Source of the DNA: Thermoplasmata archaeon
Lineage (GTDB): Archaea; Thermoplasmatota; Thermoplasmata; Lutacidiplasmatales; SKW197
Assembly (NCBI GenBank): GCA_038874435.1
Contig: JAVZCK010000015.1
Location: 1 to 46,832 of the forward strand
Direction of reading: 5' to 3'
DNA: 46,832 bases
The position numbers were made by a program, and so were the translations under genes. Shown in pieces: positions 18,066 to 26,749 of the stretch. Each line of letters starts with the position of its first letter. The stretch's first letter is position 1. Below the pieces are notes generated by a model. It saw only the letters and a program-made list of their open reading frames with translations. It searched no databases and was not told the DNA's origin.

Positions 18066-18968
18066 ATGGATTACGCTAAAAGGATAATGGAACTCAAGAA
18101 GGAGCTCAATGCCGTCTTGCTTGTCCACAATTACCAGCGTCCGGAAATTCAGGATGTCGCAGATTATCTCGGAGATTCGCTGGGGCTCTCCATGGAGGCG
18201 AGCAGGACAGATAAAAAAGTAATCGTATTTTGTGGTGTCAACTTTATGGCGGAGACCGCTGCAATTCTCAATCCAGATAAGCTTGTGTTACATCCAGAAC
18301 CTGATGCGAAGTGTCCAATGGCAGGGATGATAGATGTAGATGGGCTTAGGAAGTATAAGAGCGAGCATCCAGAAGCAAAGGTTGTTGCCTATGTCAATAC
18401 AACTGCAGAGGTGAAGGCAGAGGCGGATATTTGCTGCACCTCAGCCAACGCTGTAAAGGTCTGCCAGAGCATTCCAGATAAGGAAATAATTTTTGTACCC
18501 GACACAAATCTAGGGCTTTATGTGATGCGATTTGTAAAAGATAAAAAAATTCATCTTTGGCCGGGATATTGTCATACTCATAGAGACATAACCAAGAAGG
18601 AGATAGAGGAGTTGCTTGTCCTGCATCCAAAATCTGAGGTTCTCGCACATCCAGAATGTGTACCTGAGGTAGTTGACATGGCGGATTTTGTGGGTTCTAC
18701 AGAGGGGATTGTGAAATATGTGAGAAACTCTCCGAAGCACGAGTTCATAGTGGCAACAGAGAAGGAAATGTGTTATAGATTGAAGAAGGAAAATCCAAAC
18801 AAGGAATTTTATCCGCCTCCCTCCGCGCTTTGTCCTAATATGAAAAAAATTACAATTGAGAAGGTAGTTCAGAGCATGGAACAGAAAATTTACCCTGTTA
18901 GAATTGACGAACGCGTTCGTGAGAAGGCCTACCAGCCAATAAAAAGAATGTTGGAGTACACAAAATGA
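18066..18968 (+). CDS. nadA: Quinolinate synthase
   Basis: NadA condenses iminoaspartate with dihydroxyacetone phosphate to quinolinate in de novo NAD synthesis and carries one [4Fe-4S] cluster. The three cluster cysteines fall at the expected places: Cys83 (KCPM), Cys169 (GYC) and Cys256 (ALCPN). HNYQ at the N terminus, GDSLGLS and the TNLG loop are the usual substrate-binding stretches. Length (300 aa) is standard for the short archaeal form. It overlaps the ketopantoate reductase by ATGA, so the two are translationally coupled, linking NAD and CoA precursor synthesis. Confidence 0.96.
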   Translation: MDYAKRIMELKKELNAVLLVHNYQRPEIQDVADYLGDSLGLSMEASRTDKKVIVFCGVNFMAETAAILNPDKLVLHPEPDAKCPMAGMIDVDGLRKYKSEHPEAKVVAYVNTTAEVKAEADICCTSANAVKVCQSIPDKEIIFVPDTNLGLYVMRFVKDKKIHLWPGYCHTHRDITKKEIEELLVLHPKSEVLAHPECVPEVVDMADFVGSTEGIVKYVRNSPKHEFIVATEKEMCYRLKKENPNKEFYPPPSALCPNMKKITIEKVVQSMEQKIYPVRIDERVREKAYQPIKRMLEYTK

Positions 18969-19879
18969 AGGTGCTGATCTTTGGTGCAGGCGCCATAGGA
19001 AGCTTTGTTGGTGCGATGCTGAGCCAGCAGCATGAAGTTATCCTTGTGGGAAGAAAACCACATGTGGAAAAGATAAATGAAGAGGGTCTTAAAATAGATG
19101 GAGTTCTTACAAAATTGGTAAAAGTTAGTGCGAGGGAAGAAATTCCGGGAGATGATTGGGATTTTGTTTTTATCACTACAAAGGCCTACGATACAAGGAA
19201 TGCGGTAAGAGAAATCCTGCAAGCCATAGACAAGGGCACAATTGTAAGTATGCAGAATGGATTGAATAACCTTGAGGTGATTGCGAAAGAGCTAGAAGTT
19301 AGTGGGAAGAAGTTGGAGATAGGGGCCTGTATTACGAGCATGGGAGTCACTTTTCTTGAGCCCGGAAAGATAAGGTTCAACGGTTGGGGAAGAACGGTTG
19401 TGGGAAGTTCTAGCCATAATGTCGCAACGACCTTATGCAAGATGCTGAACGACGCTATGATTTCCACAGAAGTCAGTGATAACATCCTTCAGGATATTTG
19501 GGTAAAGGGTGTTGTGAACTCTGCAATCAACCCTTTGACAGTAATCTTCAATGTGAATAATGGAATGCTTCTGCGAAATGCTTATCTGAAAGAGATGCTC
19601 GTGAGTGTGGCGGCGGAGAGCGAGGAGATAGGAAAGGTCTCAGGTTATATAAGTCCAGATGTTGACTGTGTAAGCCAGACGCTCAAAGTTGCAGAGCAAA
19701 CTGCAGAAAACTATTCAAGTATGCTCCAGGATGTGATGAAAGGAAAGAGGACAGAGATACTGGAAATTAATGGACACATTGTAGAGGTTGCTGAACGTAC
19801 TGGAAAAAAAGCACCGCTCAACCGATTTCTGGTGAACGCAGTCTCCGCAATACAGTCAACTGGGAGACGGCTTTGCTAA
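18965..19879 (+). CDS. panE: Ketopantoate reductase family protein (2-dehydropantoate 2-reductase)
   Basis: The 304-aa protein opens with a Rossmann dinucleotide motif (GAGAIGSFVGA, residues 7-17) and a NADPH-type VGR turn, and carries the PanE catalytic-site pattern WVKGVVNSAINPLT. It would reduce 2-dehydropantoate to pantoate for coenzyme A. The start is an ATGA overlap with nadA. Because it is coupled to nadA, an alternative oxidoreductase role feeding NAD synthesis (aspartate dehydrogenase) was considered. The sequence is plainly PanE-like. Its last 24 bp overlap the convergent priL gene. Confidence 0.85.
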   Translation: MKVLIFGAGAIGSFVGAMLSQQHEVILVGRKPHVEKINEEGLKIDGVLTKLVKVSAREEIPGDDWDFVFITTKAYDTRNAVREILQAIDKGTIVSMQNGLNNLEVIAKELEVSGKKLEIGACITSMGVTFLEPGKIRFNGWGRTVVGSSSHNVATTLCKMLNDAMISTEVSDNILQDIWVKGVVNSAINPLTVIFNVNNGMLLRNAYLKEMLVSVAAESEEIGKVSGYISPDVDCVSQTLKVAEQTAENYSSMLQDVMKGKRTEILEINGHIVEVAERTGKKAPLNRFLVNAVSAIQSTGRRLC

Positions 19880-20926
19880 TTTCTGCTTTTTCAACTCCCG
19901 TTTCTTATAGCGATAGTAGACCCATGGATGTTTCAGCCAATCCTTCTTGCAAAGTTCATCGTCACCAGGATTACAGAGACCATAGCTCTTCATCGTAGCA
20001 CAGCCAGGTGATTTATATGTGGTGTGTGAACTCTTGCCTGTGATGTGTTCCACCTGGTATTTACTCTTACTCAAGTCAAAGTCAGGCGATGTTGAAAACA
20101 GTTTTAGAATTTGTTCAGAATCAAGACCGAGCCCTTTCAGGAATGCCACAATTGCGAATCTAGCCATGTGGGGAGCATTCTCACCAGCTCTGATAATTTC
20201 AAGAATTTTTTTCATGCATGGAGGAAATGCGTCCTCTTTAAGCTCGCCAATTTCTTGGCTAGGAAAGGATTTTTTATGTTTTTCCATGATTTCTCTAATT
20301 TGGGCTATCTCTTCCTGAAACTTTTCTCTGATTCTAGCATCTACTGGAAGTGGAAGTTCTGCTTCGATCTTTCGTTTTAGTGCTTCCTCTAGAATTCTCA
20401 GGATTTTATCTCTTCCAAGATGGACCCAACCCTTGTCCAGTGCTTGATAAGCAAGTTTCCAATCAGGGTCACCACGAAACTGCGAAGTGTAGGTGAGATA
20501 CTGGGTAAAATGAATTGCAAAATCTGGTTCAATTCTCTCTCCAAGAAACTGAACCTCAATTCCAAGGTCCCTAGCGATTTGGACAAGTATCTCCTGCCGT
20601 TCAGATGCAGCAACTGCAGAAAAGTTTTTTGATTCGGCAACCGCATACCTATTGATCACAGTTTTATCCCTTACTGCAGAGATTATCATTCTAGCTACAG
20701 GGTAGCTTAAGAGAGAATACAAAAGCCCGATTTCGTCAGTATATGGCAAGTTGAATGGGGTTGTTGGCGTTTGCACTGCAGAAAGGGCCCTCTTACTACC
20801 AAGTTGTCTAGCAGTGGCATAGAGGTCATCATTGAGCAGATGATCCAGGTCTATTTTCTCATTTCTTATGTATTCGACAGCGTCCCTGAGAAAAGGATAT
20901 CTGGCAAGTATTTTCAACTCATGCAT
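19856..20926 (-). CDS. priL: DNA primase large subunit
   Basis: PriL is the regulatory subunit of the archaeo-eukaryotic primase, carrying an Fe-S domain that helps start RNA/DNA primers. The four C-terminal cluster cysteines are visible at 237, 309, 318 and 326, in the order PPCMKK, PGC, GLCNP and ELCKKDW. The family signature HPWVYYRYK follows. Length (356 aa) is normal. PriS is not in the window. It ends inside the 3' end of the convergent ketopantoate reductase gene. Leftward transcription probably starts from a weak TATA near 20950. Confidence 0.93.
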   Translation of the reverse strand: MHELKILARYPFLRDAVEYIRNEKIDLDHLLNDDLYATARQLGSKRALSAVQTPTTPFNLPYTDEIGLLYSLLSYPVARMIISAVRDKTVINRYAVAESKNFSAVAASERQEILVQIARDLGIEVQFLGERIEPDFAIHFTQYLTYTSQFRGDPDWKLAYQALDKGWVHLGRDKILRILEEALKRKIEAELPLPVDARIREKFQEEIAQIREIMEKHKKSFPSQEIGELKEDAFPPCMKKILEIIRAGENAPHMARFAIVAFLKGLGLDSEQILKLFSTSPDFDLSKSKYQVEHITGKSSHTTYKSPGCATMKSYGLCNPGDDELCKKDWLKHPWVYYRYKKRELKKQKLAKPSPS

Positions 20927-20973
20927 AAAAGAACAACGGAGAGGGGAGAGATAAAGATTTTTGTTTTGGGAAA

Positions 20974-20982
20974 AACTTTAAA
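20974..20982 (+). promoter_or_regulatory. TATA box of aspS
   Basis: ACTTTAAAC is about 27 nt before ATG 21006. No Shine-Dalgarno precedes the start, so the transcript is probably leaderless. Confidence 0.5.
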
Positions 20983-21005
20983 CCCATCGCCTCATTCCTG
21001 CCCTC

Positions 21006-22319
21006 ATGCAGCGAAAATACAGCAGTGAGTTGAGTGCGGAGATGGACGGACAAGAAGTAAGAATTGCTGGCTGGGTAGAGGATGTGCGGAAGCTGGGTAG
21101 TATTGCATTTATTGTGCTAAGAGATAGAGAGGGTAGAATCCAGATTACAGCAATAAAGAAGGAGATGGGTAAGGAGAAGTTTACAGAGATTACAGGACTC
21201 CCCAGAGAGAGCGTGATTGAAGTTATAGGTAAAATCCAGAAGAGTGCAGAGGCAAGAATGGGATTTGAGATTCTACCGAGGGACTTTACGGTACTCTCCA
21301 GGGCGGAAGTTCCCCTACCGCTGGGTGTTGTGGATAAGGTGAATGCAGAACTTGACACACGGCTTGACAATAGATTTATGGATTTGAGAAAAGATGAGGT
21401 ACTGGCAATCTTTAAGATTAAGAGCTTGGTTTGTGCAGGCATAAGGAATTACCTACTTGCAAATGGGTTCGTGGAAGTGCAAACGCCAAAGATAGTGTTT
21501 GCGGGAGCTGAGGGAGGCGCCACACTATTCGAAATCGAATACTTTGGTAAAAAAGCCTTTCTGGCTCAGAGCCCCCAACTCTACAAGCAGATGCTGATGG
21601 CAACAGGGCTCGACAGGGTTTTTGAGATTGCACCGGCATTTCGTGCTGAACCCTCGGACACAGTTAGACATTTGGCAGAGTTCATCTCTCTGGATGTGGA
21701 GCTAGCCTACATAGATTCTTCAGAGGATGTAATGAAAGTGCTAGAAAATCTGGTTGCTAGCACAATTGAGTATGTGGTACAGAATGGCACGAAGGAGCTC
21801 AATCTTCTGAAATGCGAGGTAAAGGTACCGAAGCTACCGTTTAGACGAATTTCCCACAGAGAATGCATAGAGATTTTGAGATCGATGGGCTGGCGAGGAG
21901 GGAACGACATAGATACAGAGGGAGAGAAAATGCTGGGAGAATACATAATGAAAAATTACAATGAGGAATTTCTCTTCATTACCGAGTTTCCAACGGAACT
22001 AAAGAAGGGCACATTCTACGCTATGCGAAAGGATGAAAATCCCGAATTGACCGGATATTTTGATCTTGATTACAAAGGCCAGGAACTCACATCTGGAGGG
22101 CAGAGAGAGCACAGATACGAAAAACTCAAAGCGCAGATGCTTGAAAACAATTTGAAGCTTGAGGCATTTGAACCCTATTTGAAGGCCTTCAGGTACGGAA
22201 TGCCACCGCATGGTGGCTTTGGTCTAGGGGTTGACCGCCTTGTCCAAAAAATGCTGAATCTTACGAACATAAGAGAAGCAGTACTTTTCCCGAGAGATAG
22301 ATTAAGGGTTACCCCCTAG
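21006..22319 (+). CDS. aspS: Aspartyl-tRNA synthetase (archaeal type)
   Basis: The class II synthetase charges tRNA with aspartate. The 437-aa protein has an N-terminal OB-fold anticodon-binding domain (about 1-105) and a catalytic domain with motif 1 (GFVEVQTPKI), motif 2 (FEIAPAFRAE) and motif 3 (YGMPPHGGFGLGVDRLV). It lacks the bacterial GAD insertion, as expected for the archaeal form. At the position of the OB-fold Trp/His known to separate discriminating from non-discriminating archaeal enzymes, it has Glu25 (GWVED), so its specificity cannot be read off. The 3' end overlaps the convergent HAD gene by 18 bp. Confidence 0.95.
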   Translation: MQRKYSSELSAEMDGQEVRIAGWVEDVRKLGSIAFIVLRDREGRIQITAIKKEMGKEKFTEITGLPRESVIEVIGKIQKSAEARMGFEILPRDFTVLSRAEVPLPLGVVDKVNAELDTRLDNRFMDLRKDEVLAIFKIKSLVCAGIRNYLLANGFVEVQTPKIVFAGAEGGATLFEIEYFGKKAFLAQSPQLYKQMLMATGLDRVFEIAPAFRAEPSDTVRHLAEFISLDVELAYIDSSEDVMKVLENLVASTIEYVVQNGTKELNLLKCEVKVPKLPFRRISHRECIEILRSMGWRGGNDIDTEGEKMLGEYIMKNYNEEFLFITEFPTELKKGTFYAMRKDENPELTGYFDLDYKGQELTSGGQREHRYEKLKAQMLENNLKLEAFEPYLKAFRYGMPPHGGFGLGVDRLVQKMLNLTNIREAVLFPRDRLRVTP

Positions 22320-22964
22320 AATCGTTTCAAAGATTGGAATCAGAGCACTCATGTCGCTCTGTTCAACGACATAATCCGCAGCACTGCAAATTTCCATATC
22401 TACAGGTGAGAATGCAATTCCAATGGCTGAGACCTCGAACATGCTCGTATCTATGAAGCTATTTCCTACAGAAATGATTTGGCTCTTTTCAGCACCAATT
22501 TTCTCTGCGAGTTCTCGTAATGCCTCTCCTTTTTCAAGTAATTTTACTCTAAGCACCCCTTCGCCAGTAAGATACCCAAGCTCGTCGGTCTTAAGCGCAT
22601 TCGCAACTACATGCTCTATTCCGAGTTCTTTTGCAACTCTGTGTGCCAGTATGTCTATACCTCCGCTCACAATAGCAGTAGAAATTCCAGTGTTTTTTAA
22701 GAACCTGAACAACTCCTTTGCACCCTTTTTAATAGGGATTTGCGACAGAATTTCCGCAATTTCACTGAGATGAATTTTACTTTTCTTCGAAAGCCATAGT
22801 TCTATGTCTCTTCGCATAAATTCCAGATCATCAATTTTTCTCTCTAGAAAGGCATGTAGTGCTGCATCATTATTCACGGAATAATGTCTGTGGACCCATG
22901 ACCAGGAACTATCTACATCTACCAGTGTACCATCTAAATCAAAAGCAACAAGTTTATACATCAT
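22302..22964 (-). CDS. HAD-superfamily phosphatase, phosphoserine-phosphatase-like
   Basis: The 220-aa protein has HAD motif I FDLDGT (Asp9/Asp11), motif II serine in IVSGG, a motif III lysine in the central part and motif IV GNSFIDTSMF. The helical cap after motif I is the type seen in phosphoserine phosphatases. In motif IV the first acidic residue (GDxxxD) is Asn, with the second Asp retained, so Mg binding may be altered. A TTG three bases upstream could also start, but ATG 22964 has GGTGAT at a workable spacing. The true substrate is uncertain. Confidence 0.8.
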   Translation of the reverse strand: MMYKLVAFDLDGTLVDVDSSWSWVHRHYSVNNDAALHAFLERKIDDLEFMRRDIELWLSKKSKIHLSEIAEILSQIPIKKGAKELFRFLKNTGISTAIVSGGIDILAHRVAKELGIEHVVANALKTDELGYLTGEGVLRVKLLEKGEALRELAEKIGAEKSQIISVGNSFIDTSMFEVSAIGIAFSPVDMEICSAADYVVEQSDMSALIPIFETILGGNP

Positions 22965-22975
22965 CAAATCACCAA

Positions 22976-23000
22976 TAATAAATAAAAATTAAAAAAGTTG
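22976..23000 (-). terminator. T-rich terminator of the 1028-aa surface protein gene
   Basis: Read leftward, the sequence just past the stop at 23009 has a run of six T followed shortly by runs of five and three T, the archaeal RNA polymerase termination pattern. The same AT-rich block probably includes the promoter of the HAD gene downstream. Confidence 0.45.
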
Positions 23001-23008
23001 TTGGAAAA

Positions 23009-26000
23009 TTATTTTTTCTTCTCTTTTTTCTCTTCCTTCTCTACCTTTTTCTTTCCTTTTGTCTCTTCTTCCTCTTCTTCTGCCACCTTACGTCGCTTGC
23101 TTATAAAGTATATCACCAGCAATGCAATGATCACTGCTGCAATTCCTCCACCATACATAGCATAGGTCTTCCAGGCGGCCTCGTTTATGGTTATGTCCTT
23201 CTTCATCACATTGTTATCTGCATATGTGTAGTATTCGTCATCAGAGTAGACACTCACATTTAGCGTGAAACTGCCTGCAGTATCTGGTGTCCATGTAAAC
23301 TCTACAGTCATAGTTTCATTGTACCTGAGCGCGGTGCCATTTGGGTATGTGAAGGAAGAGATATTACCAACCTCTCGTGTAGAGCCATCTCCTGAAATCA
23401 ACACAAACGCGAGATACTTCAGTACCGCACTGGAGTTTTCGCCGCCAATGTTTCGAATTTCCACCTTTATTGTGGACTGCGTTCCGACTTCAAACTTCTC
23501 TGGCAATGTTATGTTTGTGATTTCAAGATCTGGTCTTGCAGTGGTGTTCAATCGCACATTGAGTACTAGTGTTGTGTTCTTCGAATTTCCTGCTACATCC
23601 CAAACAGTAAGTGTGACATTCCAGTCACCTGGCTCTAGTCCACCTCCAAGCACATAGGTCGTGTTGTTGCTCTCCACCGTCTTGAACACCTCACCTTTCT
23701 TTTCAATTGTCCAGTTGTATTTCACAATGCTTCCGCCGTGTGGGTCATAGGATTCGCTAGCATTGAATGTAATATTAGTTTTCTCAATCACACTAGTTGT
23801 CTCTGTGCCTTCCATATCCAGAATCTTAATGACAGGCACAGGTAACTCTGTGTCATTAACAACTACCTTCATTGTTGCATTTGCCCAATTTCCCGCAATG
23901 TCTGTGACATTCAAGATGACATCGTAAATCCAGCAGCCCGTAACTGTAATCAGAGTTCCAGAAACATTTATTGTAGTTTTGTTTGTGTAGTCGACTTCTC
24001 CACCTATGTATGTGTGTGAGATGTTGTAAATGCGGTTATCCAGCGTTTCCGTTGTGGTAGTGTTATCTCCGAAGTCCCATGCCCAGCTCCTTATTGTCCC
24101 ATTGGTATCATTTCCTGTTATGCTGTCTGTTGAATATGAACCGTTGAAAATTACTGGTGTAGTCACATTTGTGAACACATAGGTTGTGTTGTTTCCATTT
24201 GCATTAATCACGGGTTTTGGTGCGACACCATCCACATTAAGGGTCATGTTTGTAGAGTTTGTTTGTCCACCGCTACCGATCACAGTGAGCGTTACCTTCA
24301 GGTTTTCTCCAGGGTTTGCATAGGTGTGGTTGATCGTCATATTCTCTGTGGTCTCTACCTTTCCATCTCCAAAGTCCCAGATATACTTGGTGATGTTACC
24401 TACAGCCACAACAGAGTTCTGGGCGCTGAAAGTTACATTAATGTTGGCTTTGACAATCACAGTGTAATTTTCATAGGTGTTGTTGAGGATGTTGTAGTCA
24501 CCCCAGTCCTCAGCAGTCACATTTATCACTGGTTGGACATCACTAAATTTCTCGAATTCCATAGTAGCAGTGTCTATTGCATGTCCCTCTCTCACATTTG
24601 GGTCGACCTCAAACTTCTGCCAGTTCTTTACTGGAATGAGATTTACAAAGCCCCTATCAAATGTGTGGTCTGTAAGAACATACCCTTCACCAAGGGAGAA
24701 CTGGTATTTGTAATCTGTAATCGCGTTATCATAGTTGAACCCGAAACTGCATGTATAGGAGTCGCTCGTATTTATTGTGTTGTCCGAGATGAACGTGTAG
24801 GAATAGTTCACATAGATTGGCGCATCTACTGTGACATCGATAGGCACACTTGCATTTGTGATACCCTCATCCCTTACATCTACACTGAAGCCAGAGACAT
24901 TTGTGTACGCGGTATCGTTTATCTCAAATCCCATCTGGTTGGGCACATAGAATGGACCCATTTTCACTAGGTAGTTCTTGAAATTGTTTAGTTCTGTTTG
25001 GCTCAACATGAAATCTCCGTTTCCAAAAGCAAAGTCAATCTGAAGGCGTACCATGTATGTATTTGCCATCTTCAAATAAGGTAGTGAGAAATAGGGCTCC
25101 AGCTTGGCATTGGTTTTAGCAGTGAGATTATTTATTTTTGTGAGGTCGAAGGAGGTAAGAACCTCGCTTTTCTTGACTTCCTTCACCATTGCATCCTTAA
25201 TGTTCAGAATTCCATCTGTCACTGTAACACTCTTGTTTATGTAAGTTGTGTAGCCCTCTGAGGCCACAATCAATATGAAGTTACCTGGGTAAGCACCTAT
25301 TTCAAAGTATGGATTGTTCTCAATTTCGTTTGTAAAGGTAAACATAGTAGCGGTCTCAATAAGAGTTATGTAGGTCTTTTTAACTTCGGTTAAAATGTTT
25401 CCGCTAGAATCCCTTAGATATCCTTTTACAAAGGTCTTGTACAAGGTCACATTTTCTTCAATGCCAGTTCCTTCCGAGAGTAGAATTGTTTTGTTAAATG
25501 TGGGTGCATAACCAGGATACTCAACAATTAGGTTGTACTTGCCTGCATAGAATGAGATGTTATACTCCTGTTTCTTGGGGTCTGTGGTGTTGTCTGGTAA
25601 GACCACACCCCATGAAGTAATCCTTTCGCAGTAGTTGTTAGCAAAGTCCACAACTTTCACCGTGGCATTCGTGGTAAATGACGCCCCGAGAGCCAATGTA
25701 ATAGTACCACTCACATAAGAATTTATCTCCTTTTTCTCAACCTCTAGTTCCTTCTCCACCTTCTGAGTAAACACACTAAATGGCTCTGATTCTGCATAGA
25801 GGAACACTTCGTTTCCTTTTCTCTGCGATTCGAATGTGAGTTTGTAATAGCCAGGATTAACAGAAAATATGAAGAAGCCACCATCTCTAGTTGTGGTTGA
25901 GGCAACAACATCATTTTTTGCAAATGAATACAGCTTCACCGTCAGGCCTTCTGGTGCAAAATCCCCATCTTTTGTAAGCACTGTCCCCGAAACTGTCACT

Positions 26001-26095
26001 GTCGGGGATGTTCCAATCGCCGGCACTGCTATAGTCGCTAGTAGTCCTAGCACCAACATTGCGCTTAGCAATTTCGCACACTGTTGTTTATTCAT
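23009..26095 (-). CDS. Large cell-surface protein with carboxypeptidase-regulatory-like, PKD and CARDB domains
   Basis: The 1028-aa protein starts with a Sec signal peptide (hydrophobic at 9-29), followed by several carboxypeptidase-regulatory-like beta domains (about 33-300), a unique region (300-530), three PKD-type domains (YIWDFGDG near 580, WAWDFGDN near 690, YNWTIEKK near 800), a CARDB-like domain (about 880-970) and a C-terminal TM helix. It ends in an intracellular tail of alternating Glu and Lys runs. Numerous Asn-X-Ser/Thr sites suggest glycosylation. GGAGGATGG is 5 nt before the start. It is a type I surface protein, perhaps structural or S-layer associated. No catalytic motif is seen. 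Confidence 0.85.
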   Translation of the reverse strand: MNKQQCAKLLSAMLVLGLLATIAVPAIGTSPTVTVSGTVLTKDGDFAPEGLTVKLYSFAKNDVVASTTTRDGGFFIFSVNPGYYKLTFESQRKGNEVFLYAESEPFSVFTQKVEKELEVEKKEINSYVSGTITLALGASFTTNATVKVVDFANNYCERITSWGVVLPDNTTDPKKQEYNISFYAGKYNLIVEYPGYAPTFNKTILLSEGTGIEENVTLYKTFVKGYLRDSSGNILTEVKKTYITLIETATMFTFTNEIENNPYFEIGAYPGNFILIVASEGYTTYINKSVTVTDGILNIKDAMVKEVKKSEVLTSFDLTKINNLTAKTNAKLEPYFSLPYLKMANTYMVRLQIDFAFGNGDFMLSQTELNNFKNYLVKMGPFYVPNQMGFEINDTAYTNVSGFSVDVRDEGITNASVPIDVTVDAPIYVNYSYTFISDNTINTSDSYTCSFGFNYDNAITDYKYQFSLGEGYVLTDHTFDRGFVNLIPVKNWQKFEVDPNVREGHAIDTATMEFEKFSDVQPVINVTAEDWGDYNILNNTYENYTVIVKANINVTFSAQNSVVAVGNITKYIWDFGDGKVETTENMTINHTYANPGENLKVTLTVIGSGGQTNSTNMTLNVDGVAPKPVINANGNNTTYVFTNVTTPVIFNGSYSTDSITGNDTNGTIRSWAWDFGDNTTTTETLDNRIYNISHTYIGGEVDYTNKTTINVSGTLITVTGCWIYDVILNVTDIAGNWANATMKVVVNDTELPVPVIKILDMEGTETTSVIEKTNITFNASESYDPHGGSIVKYNWTIEKKGEVFKTVESNNTTYVLGGGLEPGDWNVTLTVWDVAGNSKNTTLVLNVRLNTTARPDLEITNITLPEKFEVGTQSTIKVEIRNIGGENSSAVLKYLAFVLISGDGSTREVGNISSFTYPNGTALRYNETMTVEFTWTPDTAGSFTLNVSVYSDDEYYTYADNNVMKKDITINEAAWKTYAMYGGGIAAVIIALLVIYFISKRRKVAEEEEEETKGKKKVEKEEKKEKKK

Positions 26096-26207
26096 TTTCC
26101 ATCCTCCAATTGGCTATCTGAAGGGGGACTAATAACTACTTGTTAATATATTTTTGCCTTAAGATGGACCAAAACACCTGGCATCCACAATCTAATAAAT
26201 ACAAAGT

Positions 26208-26218
26208 ATTATATACCG
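26208..26218 (+). promoter_or_regulatory. TATA box of the 167-aa membrane protein gene
   Basis: TATTATATACC is about 24 nt before ATG 26238. The sequence between contains CACCTCCT, which resembles the anti-SD itself rather than a ribosome-binding site, so a leaderless start is likely. The leftward surface gene has its own AATATATTA-like element near 26145. Confidence 0.5.
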
Positions 26219-26237
26219 TTTTTCACTAGCACCTCCT

Positions 26238-26741
26238 ATGATACGGAAATATCTCGGGTCACTTATAGTGGTGTTTGTGGTCACAGTAATTTTGTTTCTA
26301 TCTGGACACAGCACTGCGACAAACCTTAATTCTAAATTTGTAAATACCCCCAACATTTATCAAACAGGGGAGAATGACACAGGTGGGAATCCATTTGAGA
26401 ATTTCACACCAGAGCAATTGTTTGACCCCGCCTCTCCGATGGCAATTCTCGGCTACCTTTCCATGTTTTTCTGTCTAACAATCCCGATCTCCCTTTTGAT
26501 AATTGCAATTGCAACGCTCGCAATTTTTGTAAGGATGGGCAAGATAAAGAAGGAACTGAGCCAGCTGAATCAGAGTAGACAACAAGCACCAGCCCACTAT
26601 GTTCAACCTCAGTTTGTGCAGCACCCCCAGCCAGCAACTACACCCACCGTTCAGCCCCACTCACCCCAGGCACCACAGCAACCTCCACAGCAATCACCGC
26701 AGAGCCAGCAGGTGCAGGGGCAGCAGGGCAAACAATTCTGA
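26238..26741 (+). CDS. Small membrane protein with a Gln/Pro-rich C-terminal tail
   Basis: The 167-aa product has an N-terminal hydrophobic signal-anchor (about 9-29), a short extracytoplasmic loop, a TM segment (about 74-98), a short basic helix and a low-complexity tail of about 60 residues rich in Gln, Pro and Ser. The tail is probably cytoplasmic and disordered. No family is recognised. The stop is 8 nt before tgtA, so they share a transcript, but a functional link to tRNA modification is not implied by sequence. Confidence 0.75.
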   Translation: MIRKYLGSLIVVFVVTVILFLSGHSTATNLNSKFVNTPNIYQTGENDTGGNPFENFTPEQLFDPASPMAILGYLSMFFCLTIPISLLIIAIATLAIFVRMGKIKKELSQLNQSRQQAPAHYVQPQFVQHPQPATTPTVQPHSPQAPQQPPQQSPQSQQVQGQQGKQF

Positions 26742-26749
26742 GTCCGACC

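Noticed and set aside
24263-24970. 235-codon ORF antisense to the PKD surface protein
   Set aside because: Composition mirrors the beta-sheet-rich sense protein (many Val, Ile, Cys, His). No domain, promoter or Shine-Dalgarno.
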